Assembly (NCBI RefSeq): GCF_023023025.1
Contig: NZ_CP095481.1
Coordinates: 7,763,001-7,827,000 of the forward strand
Length of the DNA stretch: 64,000 bases
DNA from: Amycolatopsis sp. WQ 127309
Lineage (GTDB): Bacteria; Actinomycetota; Actinomycetes; Mycobacteriales; Pseudonocardiaceae
Reading direction: 5' to 3'
A model generated the notes under the pieces. It was given only the letters and a program-made list of their open reading frames with translations. It ran no database searches and was not told the origin of the DNA. Shown here one piece after another: positions 16,207 to 25,892 of the stretch (positions within the stretch are counted from its first letter, which is position 1; every line of letters begins with the position of its first letter). The position numbers and the translations under genes are program-made.

Positions 16207-16973
16207 TGACCAAACACTTCTTCGGCGACGCAGCTGTCCTGCTCGGACGGTCCCTGCGGCACATCACGCGCAGCGTGGACACGATCATCACCACCGCGAT
16301 CATGCCGATCGCCATGCTGCTGCTGTTCGTCTACGTGTTCGGCGGCGCGATCAAAGCGGGCTCGGATTCGTACGTGAACTACCTGCTGCCCGGCATCCTG
16401 CTCATCACCGTTGCCTCAGGCATCTCCTACACCGCGTTCCGGCTCTTCCTGGACATGAAGAACGGCATCTTCGAACGGTTCCAGTCCATGCCGATCGCAC
16501 GCTCGGCCGTGCTGTGGGCGCACGTGCTGACCTCGCTCGTCGCGAACCTGATCTCGCTCGTGGTCGTCGTGGGCGTCGCCCTGCTCATGGGCTTCCGCTC
16601 GGGGGCGGGCGTGGCGGCGTGGCTCGCGGTGCTGGGCGTCCTGGTCCTGTTCACCTTGGCGCTGACGTGGCTCGCCGTCATCCCAGGCCTCACCGCGAAG
16701 TCGGTCGACGGCGCGAGCGCGTTCTCCTACCCGCTGATCTTCCTGCCGTTCCTCAGTTCGGCGTTCGTGCCCACCGGCACGATGCCCGGCCCGGTGCGCG
16801 CCTTCGCCGAACACCAGCCGGTGACGTCCATCGTCAACGCCCTGCGCAGCCTGTTCACGCAGCAGCCGGTCGGTTCCGACATCTGGATCGCCCTCGCGTG
16901 GTGCGTCGGCATCCTCGTCGTCGCGTACTTCTTCGCCACGCTCACCTATCGCCGCCGGATTCGGCATGCCTGA
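16206..16973 (+). CDS. ABC transporter permease, DrrB type (ABC-2)
   Basis: 255 residues with about six membrane segments: MPIAMLLLFVYVFGG, YLLPGILLITVASG, LISLVVVVGVALLMGF, AVLGVLVLFTLALTWLAV, FLPFLSSAFVPTGTMPG and the last at WIALAWCVGILVVAYFFATL. The NALRSLF and LPFLSSAFVP motifs are usual in the daunorubicin-type family. Start ATG 16206 shares its A with the stop of the ATPase gene. Partner of the preceding ATPase. Confidence 0.9.
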   Translation: MTKHFFGDAAVLLGRSLRHITRSVDTIITTAIMPIAMLLLFVYVFGGAIKAGSDSYVNYLLPGILLITVASGISYTAFRLFLDMKNGIFERFQSMPIARSAVLWAHVLTSLVANLISLVVVVGVALLMGFRSGAGVAAWLAVLGVLVLFTLALTWLAVIPGLTAKSVDGASAFSYPLIFLPFLSSAFVPTGTMPGPVRAFAEHQPVTSIVNALRSLFTQQPVGSDIWIALAWCVGILVVAYFFATLTYRRRIRHA

Positions 16974-17059
16974 ACGCGTCACCACGTGGTGGCCAGGCTC
17001 CTGATCGAGAAGGTCGCCGGCCTTGCTGTCGTGTCAGCCGTGGCTGTACTGTCCGACGC

Positions 17060-17395
17060 ATGCTGACGTGTGAGACACGGGGAGCGGCGCTGGCCCGGCT
17101 GGGGCGCGCGCTGGCCGACCCGACGCGGTGCAAGATCCTCGTGTCCCTGCTGGACGGGGCGAACTACCCCGGTCAGCTCGCCAAGGAACTGGGCCTGAGC
17201 CGCTCCAACGTCTCGAACCACCTGGCCTGCTTGCGCGGGTGCGGCCTGGTCGTCGCGACCTACCAGGGGCGTCAGGTCCACTACGGACTGGCGGACCAGC
17301 ACCTGGCTCGCGCGCTCCGCGAGCTGGTCCAGCTGGTGCTCGCGGTCGATCCCGAGCAGCCCTGCGTGGACGACGTCGAGCCGGTGAAGGCATGA
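17060..17395 (+). CDS. cmtR: ArsR/SmtB-type metal sensor, CmtR-like
   Basis: 111 residues, close to mycobacterial CmtR by eye: MLTCETRGAALARLGRALAD, PTRCKILVSLLDG, the recognition helix LGLSRSNVSNHLACLRGCGLVVATYQGRQVHY and QLVLAVDPEQPCVDD. Cys57 and Cys61 in the recognition helix region and Cys102 near the C-terminus are all conserved; in the mycobacterial protein these bind Cd/Pb and release DNA. It should repress itself and the overlapping cation-efflux gene (ATGA overlap). Confidence 0.9.
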   Translation: MLTCETRGAALARLGRALADPTRCKILVSLLDGANYPGQLAKELGLSRSNVSNHLACLRGCGLVVATYQGRQVHYGLADQHLARALRELVQLVLAVDPEQPCVDDVEPVKA

Positions 17396-18075
17396 GCGGC
17401 GACGCCGAACCACGCGTCGAGCTGCTGCCGATCGCGCAAGGCGGCTGCACCGACGGATGTTGTGCTGTCCAAGCGACGGACGCCGACCGCCGGGCGGTGC
17501 TGTCGCGCCGGGTGCGGCTGCTGGTGGCCGCCACGATCGGCTACAACGTGGCCGAGGCGGTCATCGCGATCTCGGCCGGGTCGGTGGCGTCCTCGACGGC
17601 GCTGATCGGGTTCGGGCTCGACTCGGTCATCGAAGTCGCCTCCGCCTCGGCCGTCGCCTGGCAGTTCTCCGGCCCGGACCCGCAGGCGCGCGAACGGACG
17701 GCGCTGAAGGTGATCGCGGCGTCGTTCTTCGCGCTCGCCGCGTACGTCACGGTCGAGTCGGTGCGCGCCCTGTTCGGCGCGGAGCCGGCCGGGCAGTCCA
17801 CCGTCGGGATCGTGCTGGCGGCGGTGTCGTTGCTGGTGATGCCGTTCCTGTCCCACGCGCAACGCCGGGCCGGGCGCGAGCTGGGTTCGGCGAGCGCGGT
17901 CGCCGACTCGAAGCAGACGCTGCTGTGCACCTACCTCTCCGGCGTCCTGCTGCTCGGGCTGCTGGTGAACGCACTGTTCGGCTGGTCGTGGGCCGATCCG
18001 GCCGTGGCCTTGGTGATCGCCGCCGTCGCGGTGCGGGAAGGCCGCGAGGCTTGGCGCGGCGAGCACTGCTGCTGA
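17392..18075 (+). CDS. Cation diffusion facilitator-like metal efflux protein
   Basis: 227 residues, about six membrane helices. Transmembrane motif GFGLDSVIEVASASAVAW supplies the acidic metal site; ADSKQTLLCTYLSGVLLLGLLVNAL and WADPAVALVIAAVAVREG match the second half of CDF/cation transporters. It lacks the large cytosolic C-terminal domain of ZitB-type CDFs. Unusually it has Cys clusters at both ends, GGCTDGCCAV near residue 20 and a terminal EHCC. It overlaps cmtR by 4 bp, so it probably exports the metal CmtR senses (Cd/Pb/Zn). Confidence 0.8.
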   Translation: MSGDAEPRVELLPIAQGGCTDGCCAVQATDADRRAVLSRRVRLLVAATIGYNVAEAVIAISAGSVASSTALIGFGLDSVIEVASASAVAWQFSGPDPQARERTALKVIAASFFALAAYVTVESVRALFGAEPAGQSTVGIVLAAVSLLVMPFLSHAQRRAGRELGSASAVADSKQTLLCTYLSGVLLLGLLVNALFGWSWADPAVALVIAAVAVREGREAWRGEHCC

Positions 18076-18124
18076 AACCGCGGTGAAACCGGCGTGAATC
18101 CCGCTGCCCGCATCCTCCTCGTGT

Positions 18125-18143
18125 CGTGGCCGCTCCGGCCACG
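18125..18143 (+). terminator. Hairpin between the CDF and DrrA-type genes
   Basis: 8-bp stem CGTGGCCG / CGGCCACG with a 3-nt loop, 50 nt after the CDF stop and just before the ribosome site of the next gene. It may terminate the metal operon or act in the leader of the ABC operon. Confidence 0.4.
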
Positions 18144-18160
18144 CCGACGGAAGGGGGCGC

Positions 18161-19114
18161 ATGGACAGCGCTGCATCCGCGATCGCGGTGACCGGGCTGC
18201 GCAAGTCGTTCGGTGACCGGATCGTGCTCGACGGTATCGACCTGGACGTGCCGGCCGGGACGACGTTCGCCCTGCTGGGGCCCAACGGAGCGGGGAAGAC
18301 CACCGCGGTGCGGATCCTCTCCACGCTCATCCGGGCCGACGGCGGGCAGGCGCGGATCGCCGGGCACGACCTCGCCGCGGAACCGGACGCGGTGCGGGCC
18401 GCGATCGGCGTCACCGGCCAGTTCTCGGCCGTGGACGACCTGCTGACCGGCGAGGAGAACCTCGTCCTGATGGCCGACCTGCACCACCTCGGCCGCGTCG
18501 AAGGACGGCGGCGGGTCGCCGAGCTGCTCGACCGCTTCGACCTCGCCGATGCGGCGAGACGCCTGGCGACGACGTACTCCGGAGGCATGCGGCGTCGCCT
18601 CGACCTGGCCATGACGCTGGTGGGCGACCCGCGCGTGATCTTCCTCGACGAGCCGACGACCGGGCTCGACCCGCGCAGCCGCCGCACGATGTGGCAGATC
18701 ATCCGGGAGCTGGTCGCCGGCGGCGTCACGATCTTCCTCACCACGCAGTACCTGGACGAGGCCGATGAGCTGGCCGACCGGATCGCGGTCCTCGACCACG
18801 GCGAGATCGTCGCGGCCGGGACCGCGAAGGAGCTCAAGCGGAGCGTGCCCGGCGGCCACGTGCGCCTGCAGTTCCGCGACGTCGCCGACCTCGACGCGGC
18901 CGCGCGGGCGTTCGGCGAAGGGCGCCGCGACGACGAAACCGTCGCCCTCCAGGTGCCGGGCGACGGCGGGGTCCGCGCGCTGCGGGCCGTGCTGGACCGC
19001 CTGGAAGACGCCGGGATCGACCCGGACGAGCTGTCCGTGCACACCCCCGACCTCGACGACGTCTTCTTCGCCCTCACCGGCCACACCACCACCGCGAAGG
19101 AGACGGCCCGATGA
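18161..19114 (+). CDS. ABC transporter ATP-binding protein, DrrA type
   Basis: 317 residues. Walker A GPNGAGKTTAV, Q-loop TGQFSAVDDLLTGEEN, signature TYSGGMRRRLDLAM, Walker B RVIFLDEPTTGLDPRS, TQYLDEADELADRI. The longer C-terminal domain (GGHVRLQFRDVADLDAAARAF to LSVHTPDLDDVFFALTGH) matches full-length DrrA. It has a strong ribosome site (GGAAGGGGG) and overlaps the permease gene by 4 bp. Export substrate unknown. Paralogous to the ATPase at 15442. Confidence 0.92.
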   Translation: MDSAASAIAVTGLRKSFGDRIVLDGIDLDVPAGTTFALLGPNGAGKTTAVRILSTLIRADGGQARIAGHDLAAEPDAVRAAIGVTGQFSAVDDLLTGEENLVLMADLHHLGRVEGRRRVAELLDRFDLADAARRLATTYSGGMRRRLDLAMTLVGDPRVIFLDEPTTGLDPRSRRTMWQIIRELVAGGVTIFLTTQYLDEADELADRIAVLDHGEIVAAGTAKELKRSVPGGHVRLQFRDVADLDAAARAFGEGRRDDETVALQVPGDGGVRALRAVLDRLEDAGIDPDELSVHTPDLDDVFFALTGHTTTAKETAR

Positions 19115-19875
19115 GCGACGCGACGACCATGGTGCGGCGCAACTTCCGTCACACGCTCCGCAACCCGGGCGCGATGATCATGACGATCGCGCTGCCGGTC
19201 GTGCTCCTGCTGCTGTTCGTCGGAGTGTTCGGCGGCGCGCTGACCGCGGGGCTCGGGACGGGGGCGCCGGGCCGCAGCTACCTCGACTACCTCGTCGCCG
19301 GGATCCTCCTGATGACCGTGGGCTACGGCGCCACGACGACGGCGATGGCGGTCAACCGGGACATGACCGCGGGCATCATCGCCCGCTTCCGCACGATGGC
19401 GATCTCCCGCGCGTCCGTGCTGACCGGCCACGTCGTCGGCTCGACCGTCCGCACCCTGGTCAGCGCCGTCCTGGTGGTCGCGGTCGCGCTGCTGCTGGGT
19501 TTCCGGCCGGACGGCGATCCGCTGCGCTGGCTCGCCGCCTTCGGGATCCTCACCCTGCTCACGCTCGCCCTGATGTGGCTCGGCGTCGCGGTCGGGCTGG
19601 CCGCCAAGACCGCCGAGGGCACCGCGCCGTTCACGTTCGCGGTCCAGCTGCTGCCGTTCCTCAGCAGCGCGTTCGTCGCCCCCGACGCGATGTCGGGCGC
19701 GGTGCGCTGGTTCGCGGCGCACGAGCCGTTCACCCCGATCATCGACGCCCTGCGCGGCCTGCTGCTCGGTACTCCCGTTGCCGGACACGGCTTCCTCGCC
19801 GTCGGCTGGTGCGTGGGGCTCGCCCTGGCGGGCTACTTCTGGGCGCGGGCGCTGTTCAGGCGGGATCCGCGCTGA
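19111..19875 (+). CDS. ABC transporter permease, DrrB type (ABC-2)
   Basis: 254 residues, about six membrane helices: MIMTIALPVVLLLLFVGVFGG, YLVAGILLMTVGYGATTTA, LVSAVLVVAVALLLGF, LLPFLSSAFVAPDAMSG, FLAVGWCVGLALAGYFWA. FTPIIDALRGLL matches the C-terminal motif of the family. Its 3' end overlaps the convergent AfsR-like gene by 43 bp. Confidence 0.9.
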   Translation: MSDATTMVRRNFRHTLRNPGAMIMTIALPVVLLLLFVGVFGGALTAGLGTGAPGRSYLDYLVAGILLMTVGYGATTTAMAVNRDMTAGIIARFRTMAISRASVLTGHVVGSTVRTLVSAVLVVAVALLLGFRPDGDPLRWLAAFGILTLLTLALMWLGVAVGLAAKTAEGTAPFTFAVQLLPFLSSAFVAPDAMSGAVRWFAAHEPFTPIIDALRGLLLGTPVAGHGFLAVGWCVGLALAGYFWARALFRRDPR

Positions 19876-22800
19876 TCCCGGGCGCGCAGCTCGGCCGAGG
19901 CCGCGGCGCGCAGCCCGTCGTGGTCCAGGTCGGCGTACGCCGAGACGGCCTCGGCGTACGCCGCCGGGTCGGCGTGTTCGGCGACGTCCCGCAGCCGTGT
20001 GATCGACATCGCCGGCTGGAACGACCGCTGCAGCCCGAACCGCCCGGCGAGCGCGACCAGCCGCGCACCCGACGCCGTGTCTCCACGGCCGAGGTCGGAC
20101 ACGGCCAGCGCCACCAGGAGCGAGCCACACGCCGGAAACTCCACGACGGGCGCGGAGGTGACCATTGTGGACAGTGGGCCGGCCAGGCCCGCGACGACGT
20201 CCGCGACGAGGTCCAGGCGGTCGTGCCGGGCGTGGGTGACCACCGCGACGGCCTGGACCTCCCACGTCCAGAGCCCGGCGCCGGTGGTCGTCCGCAGGTG
20301 GCCGGCGGCCTGCCGCCACAGGCGCAGCCCGCCGTCGACGTCGCCGCGGCTGAGCAGGATCTCGGCGCGGGAGCAGACGTCGAACATCGGCAACCCGATC
20401 GGCTCGTCGTCCCCGGCGCCCGGCTGCAGGCCCCGTTCGGCTTCGTCGAACGCGCCGCGTTGCAGGTTGGCCAGCACCTTCGCCCAGCGCGCCCGGGTGG
20501 AGGTGGAGCGCGCGCCGAGGTCTTCGAGCAGCGACAGCGCGACGTCGATGTGCCGGAGGGCCTCGTCGCCGGGATCGACCTGCAGGCAGAGCTCGCCGAC
20601 GCGGGCGTGCGCGAGTGCCACCGGCAGCGGCGTGCCGTCGTGCTCGAGCCGCGCGAGCCGCCCGCAGCGCGCCGTCGAGATCGTTGACGCCTTCCCGGAC
20701 GTAGCTGGCGATGTAGTTCGCCATACCCGCGAGCACCGGCTGGTCGCTGTCGCACAGTCGTTGCCGTGCCGCCTCATCCGGGGCGCACAACGCCGCCTGG
20801 ATGGCCCGGACGGGGTCGTCCGGCGGCGCGGCGGGCAGCCGGCGCAGCGTGACCAGGGTGCGGCGGGCCGACGTGGTGCGCATGAGCAGGCTGATCAGCG
20901 CACCCAGCACGGTCGCGGTGCGGGTGGCTTCGAGGACGTCCGGGGCCGGGCGGTGGTGCGACAGCAGCCACGCCGTCTCCTCGGCCAGCGCGGTGAGCCG
21001 CGTGAAGTTCGACTCGGTGACCCACAGGCTGCCGAGGACCGCGGCGATCGCGGCGACGGCCGCCCCGTCTTCGAGAGCGAGTCCGTGCTGCAGGGCCAAG
21101 GCGAGGTTGTCCTCTTCGACGCGGATCCGGCCGACGGCCTGGACGAGGTCGGGACCGACGACCGCATCGTGGTTCGTCAGCCCGAAATCCCGGGCCCAGG
21201 CCAGAAAATCGCCGATGACTCGCTCGGTTTCGCCGTCGATCTCGGCGCGACGCGCCCCGCTGAACTCGCGCACGGTCTCCAGCATCCGGAACCGGGTGCC
21301 CGCCGTGTCGTCGACCGGTTTGAGCAACGACTGGTCGACCAGCTGCTCCAGCACGGCGTCGTCGCCGAGCACGTGGCGGGCGGCGTCGGCGGTGAAACCA
21401 CCGGGGAACACCGAGAGCGCGCGCATGGCGGCCTGCCCGGCGCCGTCGAGCAGGTGCCAGCTCCAGCCGATGACGGCGTGCAGCGTCCGGTGCCGGTCGG
21501 GGGCGTCCCGGGAGGACCCGCGCAGCACGGCGAACCGGTCCGCCAGCCGCCCGGTGATCTCGGCGACGGACATGACCCGGATCCGGGCCGCGGCCAGCTC
21601 GACCGCCAGCGGCAGCCCGTCCAAGCGCTCGCAGAGCGTCCGGACGGCGTCCGGCGGCAGGTCGGCGCCGGGCCGGGCCGCGCGGGCGCGCTGGGTGAAC
21701 AGCTCGGCGGCGGTCGGGAGGTCCAGTTCGGGCAGGGGGTAGACCGATTCGGCCGACAGGCCGAGCGGGGCGCGGCTGGTGGTGAGTACCCGGAGGTCGC
21801 CGCTCAGCGACACCAGGCCGTGCACCAGGTCCGCCACGCCGCGCACGACGTGCTCGCAGTTGTCCAGCACCAGCAGCACGGGGTCGGTCCCGAGCGCTTC
21901 GACGACGCCGGCGAGCACCGCGGGGCCACTCACGCCGAACCCGGCCGCGACCGCTCCCGCGACGTCGTCGTCCGCGGTGAGCGCGGCCAGTTCGATGAAG
22001 TGCACGACCCGCTGGCCGGCCTGGCGGCCGATGGCGTGCGCGAGCCGGGTCTTGCCCAGGCCGCCGGGGCCGGTGATCGACACGACCCGGGCGGCGCGCA
22101 GCAGCGCGGTCACCGCGGCGATGTCCTGGTCGCGGCCCAGCAGCGGGTTCGGTTCGTGGCGGACGCCGTGCCGCTGCGCGGGGGTGTCGCCGAGCAGCAG
22201 CTCGCGGTGCAGCGCCCGGAGCGCGGGTCCGGGGTCGCTGCCCAGGTCGTCGCGCAGGGTCCGCCGGTGGTCCTCGTACCGGTTCAGGGCCGCGGCCGGG
22301 CCGGCGGTCACGGCGTCGCACCGCAGCAGCTCCAGCAGGACCTCCTCGTCCGCCGGCCGGTCCTGCCGGACGTCGCCGAGGGGGCCGGCGGCCTCGGCGT
22401 ACCGGCCGAGCCGGGCCAGGGCGAGCGCCCGGGAACGGGTCAGGCTCCGGTACGTCGTGACGGCGGCGGCCCGCAGGGTGGACAACGGGTCGTCGAGGGT
22501 GGGGTCCGTGGGGCCGTCGTACCACGCGAGCCCGGCTTCGGCGTGCTCGAGGGCGCCTGCGTGATCGCCGGCGCGGGCGGCCTGCGTGCTCGCCGCCGCG
22601 TGGAGCAGGACGGCCGAGACGTCGACCTGCTCTTCGCGCAGGGAGAGGCGGTAGCCGGTGGGGGTGGTGACGATGACGTCCGGGCCGAGCCGCGCCCGGG
22701 TCCGCGACACCAGGATCTGCAACGCCTTGGCCGGGTGCTCGGGCTGGTCATACGGCCACAGCTCGGCCACCAGCCGGTCCGCGCCGCACCCGCCGCGCAG

Positions 22801-22899
22801 GCGGCCGGCGAGCAACGCCAGCAGCGCGCCCGGCCGGGCGCCGGTGAGCTCCCGGCCGCGGAAGGAGACCCGGGACAGCAGGGTCAGCTCGACGGTCAC
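19833..22899 (-). pseudogene. AfsR/SARP-type regulator (BTAD, NB-ARC, TPR-like), split by a frameshift
   Basis: Reading from GTG 22899: winged-helix SARP DNA-binding domain (RELTGARPGALLALLAG, LWPYDQPEHPAKALQILVSRTRARLG), BTAD domain to about residue 240, P-loop GPGGLGKTRLAH at 277-284, Walker B-like VLLVLDNCEHV, LTTSRAPLGL and DGLPLAVELAAARI. Sensible sequence in this frame stops near 20660 (NDLDGALRAA). From there the +1 frame carries the helical-repeat C-terminus (LARLEHDGTPLP, LANLQRGAFDEAERGL) to a stop at 19833. Dropping one base near the G-rich run at 20655-20667 would restore a protein of about 1,020 residues. Such proteins activate antibiotic or exporter genes. Either a real null allele or a sequence error. 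Confidence 0.65.
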
Positions 22900-23033
22900 G
22901 GACGTCAGGCTAGCCGCACCGGGAGCCGGCCGGGGGAGCGTGCCCGGCAACCGGATCGTCCACATCGGACCGGATTCCGCACGTCGCGGGCGACCCACCG
23001 GCATCCTCCGGTCCGACCGCGGCTACCGGTGGA

Positions 23034-24947
23034 TCACCGGGTCAGGAACTCGTCCAGCCGCAGTGCCCGGCCGACGATCCGGACGTCGCCGATCCAGCCG
23101 TGGAACACGTTGTCGAGCGCGCCGCCGTATTCGTGGCCGCCGAGGAGCCACGCGAGGCCGAGGGAGGCGATGCCGACGGAGTCGGTGAACGGGTTGTCGG
23201 CCACGGGGGAGCTTTCGACGTAGACCTTGGTGCGGTGCCCGTCGTTGACGACCGCGAGGTGCCACCACTGGTCTTCGGCCAGGCCGTGGCTCCAGTTGGT
23301 GGTCGGGTAGGTCTGGCTGAGCGGGTAGCAGTTGAACTGGACCTCACGACCGTTGTTCGTGGTCATGAGCTGGGCCACCGGCTCCTTCGGGTCGGTGTTC
23401 TTCCCGTGCTTGCCCGCGTCGCCGGACGCGCCGCGGCGGACCAGGACGGGCATGTTGCCGTTGGTGCCGCCGTCCCAGTCGCGCGGGATCTTCACGAACG
23501 TCTCGATGGTGTAGCCGCGCTTGAACGTCTCGGTGTTCAGCGGCGCGCCCGGGCCCGTGGTCAGGTACGCGCCGTGCAGCGGGCTCCGGCCGCCGGCGAA
23601 CCGGAGGCTGGCGTGGCCCGGCTGGTCGGGGTGGTGGTCGTCGGTCCAGGTCAGGGCGTCGGGGGCGGTGCCGGCGACGGACTGCAGCGTGAGGTCGTTG
23701 CCGTGACCCGACAGGTCGCGCACCCGCTGGCCGGCGGTGACGGCGCTGCCGTTCGCGCCGACGCCGTCGAAGCGCCAGTACGCGAGCGTGCCCGGCACGA
23801 GCACCTTGCCGGCCGGTCGCGCCGGGCGGACCGGCACGGGGATGAAGCCGGCGAAGCGCCGCTCGAAGTCGAACGGCATCGAGAAGCGGTCGACGGCCGT
23901 GGTGAGCCGCGACTCCAGCACCTCCATGCGGTTGCGCTTCGCGGGGTCCTTCTCGAGGATCCACGGCGAGACCGTCTCGACGTCGATCGTGTCGCGCTCG
24001 AGGTCGAAGTGGTACAGGCGCAGCATGCCGCCGCCGCTCATGTACCGGTTCTGGTAGTTCGTGATGTGCAGGTGCACGTCATGGCCGGCGGCGTTCTTCT
24101 TCGTCGTGCGGCCCGAGGGCCAGTAGTGGCCGTTGAGCGTGAGGAAGATCTGGTCGTTGTCCTTGATCAGCGAGTCCCACACGGTCTGGCCGTAGCCGGT
24201 GATCTCGGCGTTGTCCTCGGCGTCGCCCGACTCGTACGGGTAGACCTCGTCGCCGTAGGTCGGCGCGACGATCTCGTGGCAGGTGAGGATCACCGGCAGC
24301 TTCGGGTGCTTCTTGATGACGTCGTTGGCCCACGCGAAGCCGGCGGCCGAGGTGCGCCAGTCCATGGCCAGCAGCAGCCATTCGCGCCCGGCGGCGCGGA
24401 AGACGTGCGCGGTGTTGTAGCCGCTCGCGTCGGCGCCGAGGAACGACTTCTGCCGGCGGAACCGCTGCGGGCCCATCGTCTGCAGGTACGGCGTGGTGCC
24501 GCGGGTGTCGTCACCGGACACGTCGTGGTTGCCCGCGAGGACGCTGTAGGCGAGACCGGCCGAGTCGGCCTGCTTGAACGTCTTGTCCACGGCCTGGAAC
24601 GACGTGACGTCGGCGTCCTGCGTCAGGTCGCCGAGGTGGGCCAGGAAGACGATGTTGTGGTCCGGGGCGCCGCTGTTGGCGATCACGTACCGCAGCGACG
24701 CTTCCTGCGGCTCCGGGTTGATGCTGTTCTGGCTGCCCCAGTAGAGGTACTGGGTGTCCGGCATCACGGCGACGGTGAACTGGCGGCTCTCGCCGTCCGG
24801 ATTCCACCTGCTTCTGTCGGCACTGTTTGCGATGTCGGCTTCGGCCGGTGCGGCGCCGAGCGCGCCCAGCGCCGTCGCGCCGACGCCGGCCAGCCCCGCG
24901 TTCCGCAGGAAGGACCGCCGGTTCGGGCCCGCCGGGTTTTCGCGCAT
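23034..24947 (-). CDS. Tat-exported metallophosphoesterase with LamG-type C-terminal domain
   Basis: 637 residues from ATG 24947, which has TGAGG upstream; an ATG 12 nt earlier is the alternative. A twin-arginine signal (NRRSFLRNAGLAGVGA) ends near AEA. The calcineurin-like phosphoesterase domain shows the metal-ligand motifs MPDTQ, HLGDLTQD, AGNHDVSGD and LNGHYWPSG with a CHE motif between. From about residue 395 a concanavalin-like LamG domain (GTLAYWRFDG, GYTIETFVKIPRDW, WHLAVVNDGHRTKVYV, GWIGDVRIVGRAL) probably binds glycan. An extracellular phosphatase or nuclease-like enzyme; substrate unknown. It is monocistronic. Confidence 0.85.
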   Translation of the reverse strand: MRENPAGPNRRSFLRNAGLAGVGATALGALGAAPAEADIANSADRSRWNPDGESRQFTVAVMPDTQYLYWGSQNSINPEPQEASLRYVIANSGAPDHNIVFLAHLGDLTQDADVTSFQAVDKTFKQADSAGLAYSVLAGNHDVSGDDTRGTTPYLQTMGPQRFRRQKSFLGADASGYNTAHVFRAAGREWLLLAMDWRTSAAGFAWANDVIKKHPKLPVILTCHEIVAPTYGDEVYPYESGDAEDNAEITGYGQTVWDSLIKDNDQIFLTLNGHYWPSGRTTKKNAAGHDVHLHITNYQNRYMSGGGMLRLYHFDLERDTIDVETVSPWILEKDPAKRNRMEVLESRLTTAVDRFSMPFDFERRFAGFIPVPVRPARPAGKVLVPGTLAYWRFDGVGANGSAVTAGQRVRDLSGHGNDLTLQSVAGTAPDALTWTDDHHPDQPGHASLRFAGGRSPLHGAYLTTGPGAPLNTETFKRGYTIETFVKIPRDWDGGTNGNMPVLVRRGASGDAGKHGKNTDPKEPVAQLMTTNNGREVQFNCYPLSQTYPTTNWSHGLAEDQWWHLAVVNDGHRTKVYVESSPVADNPFTDSVGIASLGLAWLLGGHEYGGALDNVFHGWIGDVRIVGRALRLDEFLTR

Positions 24948-25103
24948 GATCTGCCTCATTCGGTTGTGCAGGGGAATCCTTCGGCGACCCGGACGCTATT
25001 CCCGCCTGCTTGAGCCGACGCGAACACCAGGTGGCCTGTTCACGTCGGCTCCCTTACGGCGCGGCCCTGGAACTGGTGACAATTCCTGTCCTGTCCGGGG
25101 AAT

Positions 25104-25799
25104 TCACCCGGATTCGGGCCGCAGGTTGTCCATGAGCAGGCCGAGGGCGAACTCGAAGCGGTCGTGCCCGGAACCGGAGATCAGCTCGGCGGCGTGGCGT
25201 CGGGTCTGCGGGAACTCCTCGGCGGGCAACGCGGTGAAGCGGTCCAGCAGCTCCTCGTGGCTGAGGACCCATTCCTGGTCCTGGTGCCGGCGCCGCTGCC
25301 GGACCAGCGACTGCTCCAGCGCGTAGGCGCTGACGTAGAGGGACATCGCGTCGCGGGCCCAGCCGGCCGTCCTCGGTGCGACGCCGCCCGCGAGCAGGAT
25401 CGCCAGGATCCCTTCGCCGACCCGCAGCGTTTCCCGGTTGGTCGGCACCGTGGCCAGCGCGGCGCGCGAGACTCCGGGGTAATCGAGGTACAGGTCGCGG
25501 ATCCGCGAGTACACCCCGAGCAGCTGCCCGCGCCAGGCCGCCGGGTCCGGTTCGGGGAGCACCACCGCGGCGTAGAGCCGGCCGATCAGCAGGTCGTCGA
25601 TGTCGTCCTTGGTGGCGATGTGCGCGTACAGCGACGACGGACCGGTGCCGAGCACGGCGGCGACCCGGCGGATGGTCAGCGCGTCGTACCCCTCGGTGGC
25701 GACGACTTCCAGGGCGGCGTCGGTGATCCGGTCGACGGTGATCGGCTTCTTGCGCGGTGCCGCCGCCCCTGGTCGGGCGTGGCGCGAGTCGGCGGGCAT
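25104..25799 (-). CDS. TetR family transcriptional regulator
   Basis: 231 residues. HTH: VDRITDAALEVVATEGYDALTIRRVAAVLGTGPSSLYAHIATKDDIDDLLI. The C-terminal domain (SLYVSAYALEQSLVRQRRRHQDQEWVLS) matches the TetR C-terminal form seen in TetR proteins paired with monooxygenases. ATG 25799 chosen; GTG 25808 is in frame. Divergent from the FAD monooxygenase gene; two palindromes in the gap are its likely operators. Confidence 0.85.
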   Translation of the reverse strand: MPADSRHARPGAAAPRKKPITVDRITDAALEVVATEGYDALTIRRVAAVLGTGPSSLYAHIATKDDIDDLLIGRLYAAVVLPEPDPAAWRGQLLGVYSRIRDLYLDYPGVSRAALATVPTNRETLRVGEGILAILLAGGVAPRTAGWARDAMSLYVSAYALEQSLVRQRRRHQDQEWVLSHEELLDRFTALPAEEFPQTRRHAAELISGSGHDRFEFALGLLMDNLRPESG

Positions 25800-25820
25800 G
25801 TCGATCACTATAACTTGACA

Positions 25821-25871
25821 CGAACTAAGTTCGCTAGGTACAACTCGAAGGGTCGACGAACTAAGTTCGTC
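25821..25871. promoter_or_regulatory. Tandem palindromic operators for the TetR/monooxygenase pair
   Basis: CGAACTAAGTTCG occurs at 25821-25833 and again at 25857-25869; the second extends to arms GACGAAC / GTTCGTC (25855-25871). The centres are 36 bp apart, between the two divergent starts. Near-certain binding sites for the adjacent TetR protein. Confidence 0.7.
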
Positions 25872-25892
25872 CGGGAGTTCCGGAGGTGTGTG

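Noticed and set aside
17281..23004. A 1,907-codon minus-strand frame as one giant protein
   Set aside because: Only the first 750 or so codons are AfsR-like; after the frameshift near 20660 it is noise opposite the ABC, CDF and cmtR genes.
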